From a virus, in IMG/VR virus record IMGVR_UViG_3300027792_000044, positions 1 to 34,302 of that record: 34,302 bases of DNA; one strand, given 5' to 3'. Positions 32,259 to 34,302 of the stretch are shown one piece after another. Position 1 is the first letter of the stretch; each line of letters begins with the position of its first letter. The notes under the pieces are model-generated. The model did not search any database, was not told where the DNA came from, and was given only the letters and a program-made list of their open reading frames with translations. A program made the position numbers and the translations under genes.

Positions 32259-34302
32259 TTATTTTTTCTTGATTTTTTTTGTTATTGCAGGTTTAACTCC
32301 TTCATTATAAACAGTGTTTATAGACATATCTAATTGACCTAATTCACCGTTATGCATCATTTCAAATATATTATTCTTCTTTTTCTCATATTTTGTTTTT
32401 ATTGTTTTAATTTTTTCAATGGTGTTAAAATATTGTTCATTATGTTCAACCATTTGTTTTTTAGCCATATTAAGTTTATTTATTAGTTGTCTTTTTTTAT
32501 TTAGGGCAACTTCATATTGTTTATCATCTGTAGACTCTAATATTTCTAACGATACTTTAGTATTAAGTATAGCTTTATCAATTATTTCTTCTATATATGT
32601 ATTTGTATTCTTTTGAATAAATTCTGCATTTTCTGCAGGAGGCGGCGGTCCCAATTGTGCTTCAACTTCTGCTGGCAGTTCTTCTCCTGTTGCTGGTGGC
32701 ACTTCTCCACCTTCTGCTGGCATTTCTCCACCACCAGTAGGTTCAAAACCTCCACCTGCTCCACCACCTCCACCTGCTCCTGTATTAGGTTGAGATTGTA
32801 AATCTTCTGCTCCTTCTGGTCTTTCTTCTGGCTCCATAAAATTAAATATATTTTCCCCAGCTGCTTGTAATTGTGAAAGCTTTAATAGTTCTACAATTTC
32901 GTCATCATTTAGTTTTAGAATGTCTCTATAAATTAAATAATCCGGATAAAAAACTCCTTCGCTGTTATTAGCTTTCATATTTCCTATAAGTCCCCAGCGT
33001 TGTGTTTCTATTTCTATCTGTTCTTTATCAGCAATTGTAGATGGGTTATTCATAAGAATAATTAAATCATTTATATCTTTGTTTGAAAACCCTTGTAATT
33101 TTAATTCTATAATTGCTAATTTATACATTTGATATAAAAAGAAACGTTGTATTCTTTTTATTCTTTTTGAAAATGGAACCGATTTAGAACTTAAGTTTAA
33201 GTTAGCATTTGCAAAAGTATCATCAAATAAATATTGTCTTGGTATTCCCAAAGGTGGAAATATTTTATCTCGTATAAATTCTACGTCTGCAATATCTCCC
33301 AAATTATTCGCTTGTGGTAAAGTATCAATAGAATTTCCATCTGATCCTTGTCTTTTTGGAATTACTATATCTTCTATTGTTCCAAAAACATCTTGAACAA
33401 CATCGGGTCTATTTAAGTCTGTGTTCATTAAATCTAATTTCTTTTTTTTCTTTCCATAGTTTACAGCATCATATGCATACTTGATTGCTTTTTCACCCAT
33501 CAAGTTTCCAACATCAACATTAAATATTCTACGTTCTGCTGCACGAGTTACACGTGCTATAAGCATTGCTTTTTCCATTAGTTTTAATTGTTCTATTGGT
33601 GCTAATATAGAATCAATAATTGATTTGCCATAAACACCATATTTACTTGATGGTATTCTAAAATGTAATATTCTCCATGGAAAAATTGCTTCATCCTCTT
33701 CGCTGTCTTTTGTTAATGATTTTATTTTATAACTATAAAAACCTTCTCTTGGGTCTTGCGTATTTTTTGATGCTTTGAATCCAATTAATACACCATTTTT
33801 TTCTACACGTTCTATTTGTTCTTTTGGTATAGGTAATATTTTTAATATAAAATATCCAGATTGTGATACAACTACTTCGTAAAAATCATCACCAAATCCA
33901 CATAAATTATAAACTATTTGCCAGCCTTTATCATATATACCAATTCTTTCAAACATATTTTCAACACATTGTTTTACTTCTTCTTTTGGATGAATTATAT
34001 GTAAAACATTTCCATCCTGGTCTTCTGTCATTGTTTCATCTGCGTATATAGTTAATGCGCCTTCTATTTCTGGATATGATTGGGCAAATTCCAATCTTTT
34101 ATATCTTTGTGTTCTTAATATTTTATCTTTTTCAATACTGTCTAACATTCCAATAATTCTGTTAGTAGTAAGTCCACCTAAAGAATTAAATACATCATCT
34201 CCACCCTTTAGCATTAAAGGAATATCATCTGGAGATAACATATCATAATTTTTTTCTCCAGTTACTTCATCTTCGCCATCTGTTCTTTGAATTTTACGAT
34301 TT
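32259..34302 (-). CDS. 20: Portal protein (gp20-like), N-terminus beyond the window
   Basis: The frame stays open to the right edge. An ATG at 34241 has its nearest GGAG too far upstream (14 bases), and the preceding codons (R-T-D-G-E-D-E-V-T-G) read as protein, so the true start is probably outside. The visible part has L-T-I-Y-A-D-E-T-M-T-E-D, D-K-G-W-Q-I-V-Y-N-L-C-G-F-G-D-D-F-Y and R-I-P-S-S-K-Y-G-V-Y-G-K-S. It also has I-E-D-I-V-I-P-K-R-Q-G-S-D-G-N-S-I-D-T-L and F-I-R-D-K-I-F-P-P-L-G-I-P-R-Q-Y-L, all classic T4-type portal motifs. A Gly/Pro/Glu-rich disordered segment (about 485-550) precedes a long helical C-terminus. The dodecameric portal is the DNA gate and the head-assembly starter. 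Confidence 0.93.
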   Translation of the reverse strand, partial: NRKIQRTDGEDEVTGEKNYDMLSPDDIPLMLKGGDDVFNSLGGLTTNRIIGMLDSIEKDKILRTQRYKRLEFAQSYPEIEGALTIYADETMTEDQDGNVLHIIHPKEEVKQCVENMFERIGIYDKGWQIVYNLCGFGDDFYEVVVSQSGYFILKILPIPKEQIERVEKNGVLIGFKASKNTQDPREGFYSYKIKSLTKDSEEDEAIFPWRILHFRIPSSKYGVYGKSIIDSILAPIEQLKLMEKAMLIARVTRAAERRIFNVDVGNLMGEKAIKYAYDAVNYGKKKKKLDLMNTDLNRPDVVQDVFGTIEDIVIPKRQGSDGNSIDTLPQANNLGDIADVEFIRDKIFPPLGIPRQYLFDDTFANANLNLSSKSVPFSKRIKRIQRFFLYQMYKLAIIELKLQGFSNKDINDLIILMNNPSTIADKEQIEIETQRWGLIGNMKANNSEGVFYPDYLIYRDILKLNDDEIVELLKLSQLQAAGENIFNFMEPEERPEGAEDLQSQPNTGAGGGGGAGGGFEPTGGGEMPAEGGEVPPATGEELPAEVEAQLGPPPPAENAEFIQKNTNTYIEEIIDKAILNTKVSLEILESTDDKQYEVALNKKRQLINKLNMAKKQMVEHNEQYFNTIEKIKTIKTKYEKKKNNIFEMMHNGELGQLDMSINTVYNEGVKPAITKKIKKK

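Noticed and set aside
34180-34241. ATG at 34241 as the true portal start
   Set aside because: The frame is open and protein-like through to the edge, and GGAG is 14 bases away, so the start probably lies beyond the window.
1-34302. Alternative genetic code (TGA or TAG reassigned), seen in some large phages
   Set aside because: TGA ends genes in ATGA overlaps (near 21891 and 22097) and the large genes end normally, so the standard bacterial code applies.

Overview
The window reads as part of the genome of a large, very AT-rich, tailed (contractile-tail) phage of the T4-like supergroup. The evidence is a near-complete T4-type head and neck set on the minus strand, transcribed right to left: portal (gp20-like), two probable prohead-core genes where T4 has 67/68, prohead protease (gp21-like), scaffold (gp22-like), major capsid protein (gp23-like), neck proteins (gp13-like and probably gp14-like), tail completion protein (gp15-like), sheath (gp18-like) and tube (gp19-like). 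TGA and TAA both act as stops, including in ATGA overlaps, so the code is standard. The host cannot be named. A low-GC bacterium is likely, and the 3D-domain protein leans weakly towards a Firmicute-type wall.

Left part (1-7021, minus strand): a truncated HExxH metalloprotein gene, a T5orf172/MUG113 gene, two very small membrane-peptide genes, a class II (B12-dependent) ribonucleotide reductase, a guanylate-kinase-like dNMP kinase, two unknown genes, and a two-component pair: a membrane PAS histidine kinase overlapping a receiver/HD-GYP response regulator. Such an intact c-di-GMP signalling pair is unexpected in a lytic-type phage genome.

Middle part (7191-15519, plus strand): a Mre11/Rad50-like recombination nuclease (gp47/gp46), a 43-residue zinc ribbon, and a membrane-anchored 3D-domain protein ending at a terminator. 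Then come six genes of unknown function, two of which carry recognisable domains (a nucleotidyltransferase core and ankyrin repeats). The cluster ends in a perfect 10-bp hairpin shared with the convergent tail genes.

Right part (15558-34302, minus strand): tail and head genes. Between gp15 and the gp14-like gene lies a run of small tightly packed genes.

The most striking pattern is a short N-terminal tag. At least eleven otherwise unrelated small proteins, five in the plus-strand cluster and six in the minus-strand cluster, begin with a few residues followed by Tyr-(Leu/Ile)-Glu. The prohead protease and two or three neighbours carry the related form (Tyr)-Ile-x-Glu-Ala/Gly. T4 internal head proteins carry a capsid-targeting peptide of the form aromatic-Ile-Ala-Glu-Ala, cut by gp21. 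I infer that these genes encode a large set of proteins packed into the head with the DNA and probably injected, including a nucleotidyltransferase and an ankyrin-repeat protein. No terminase, baseplate, tRNA, CRISPR array or insertion sequence is visible.
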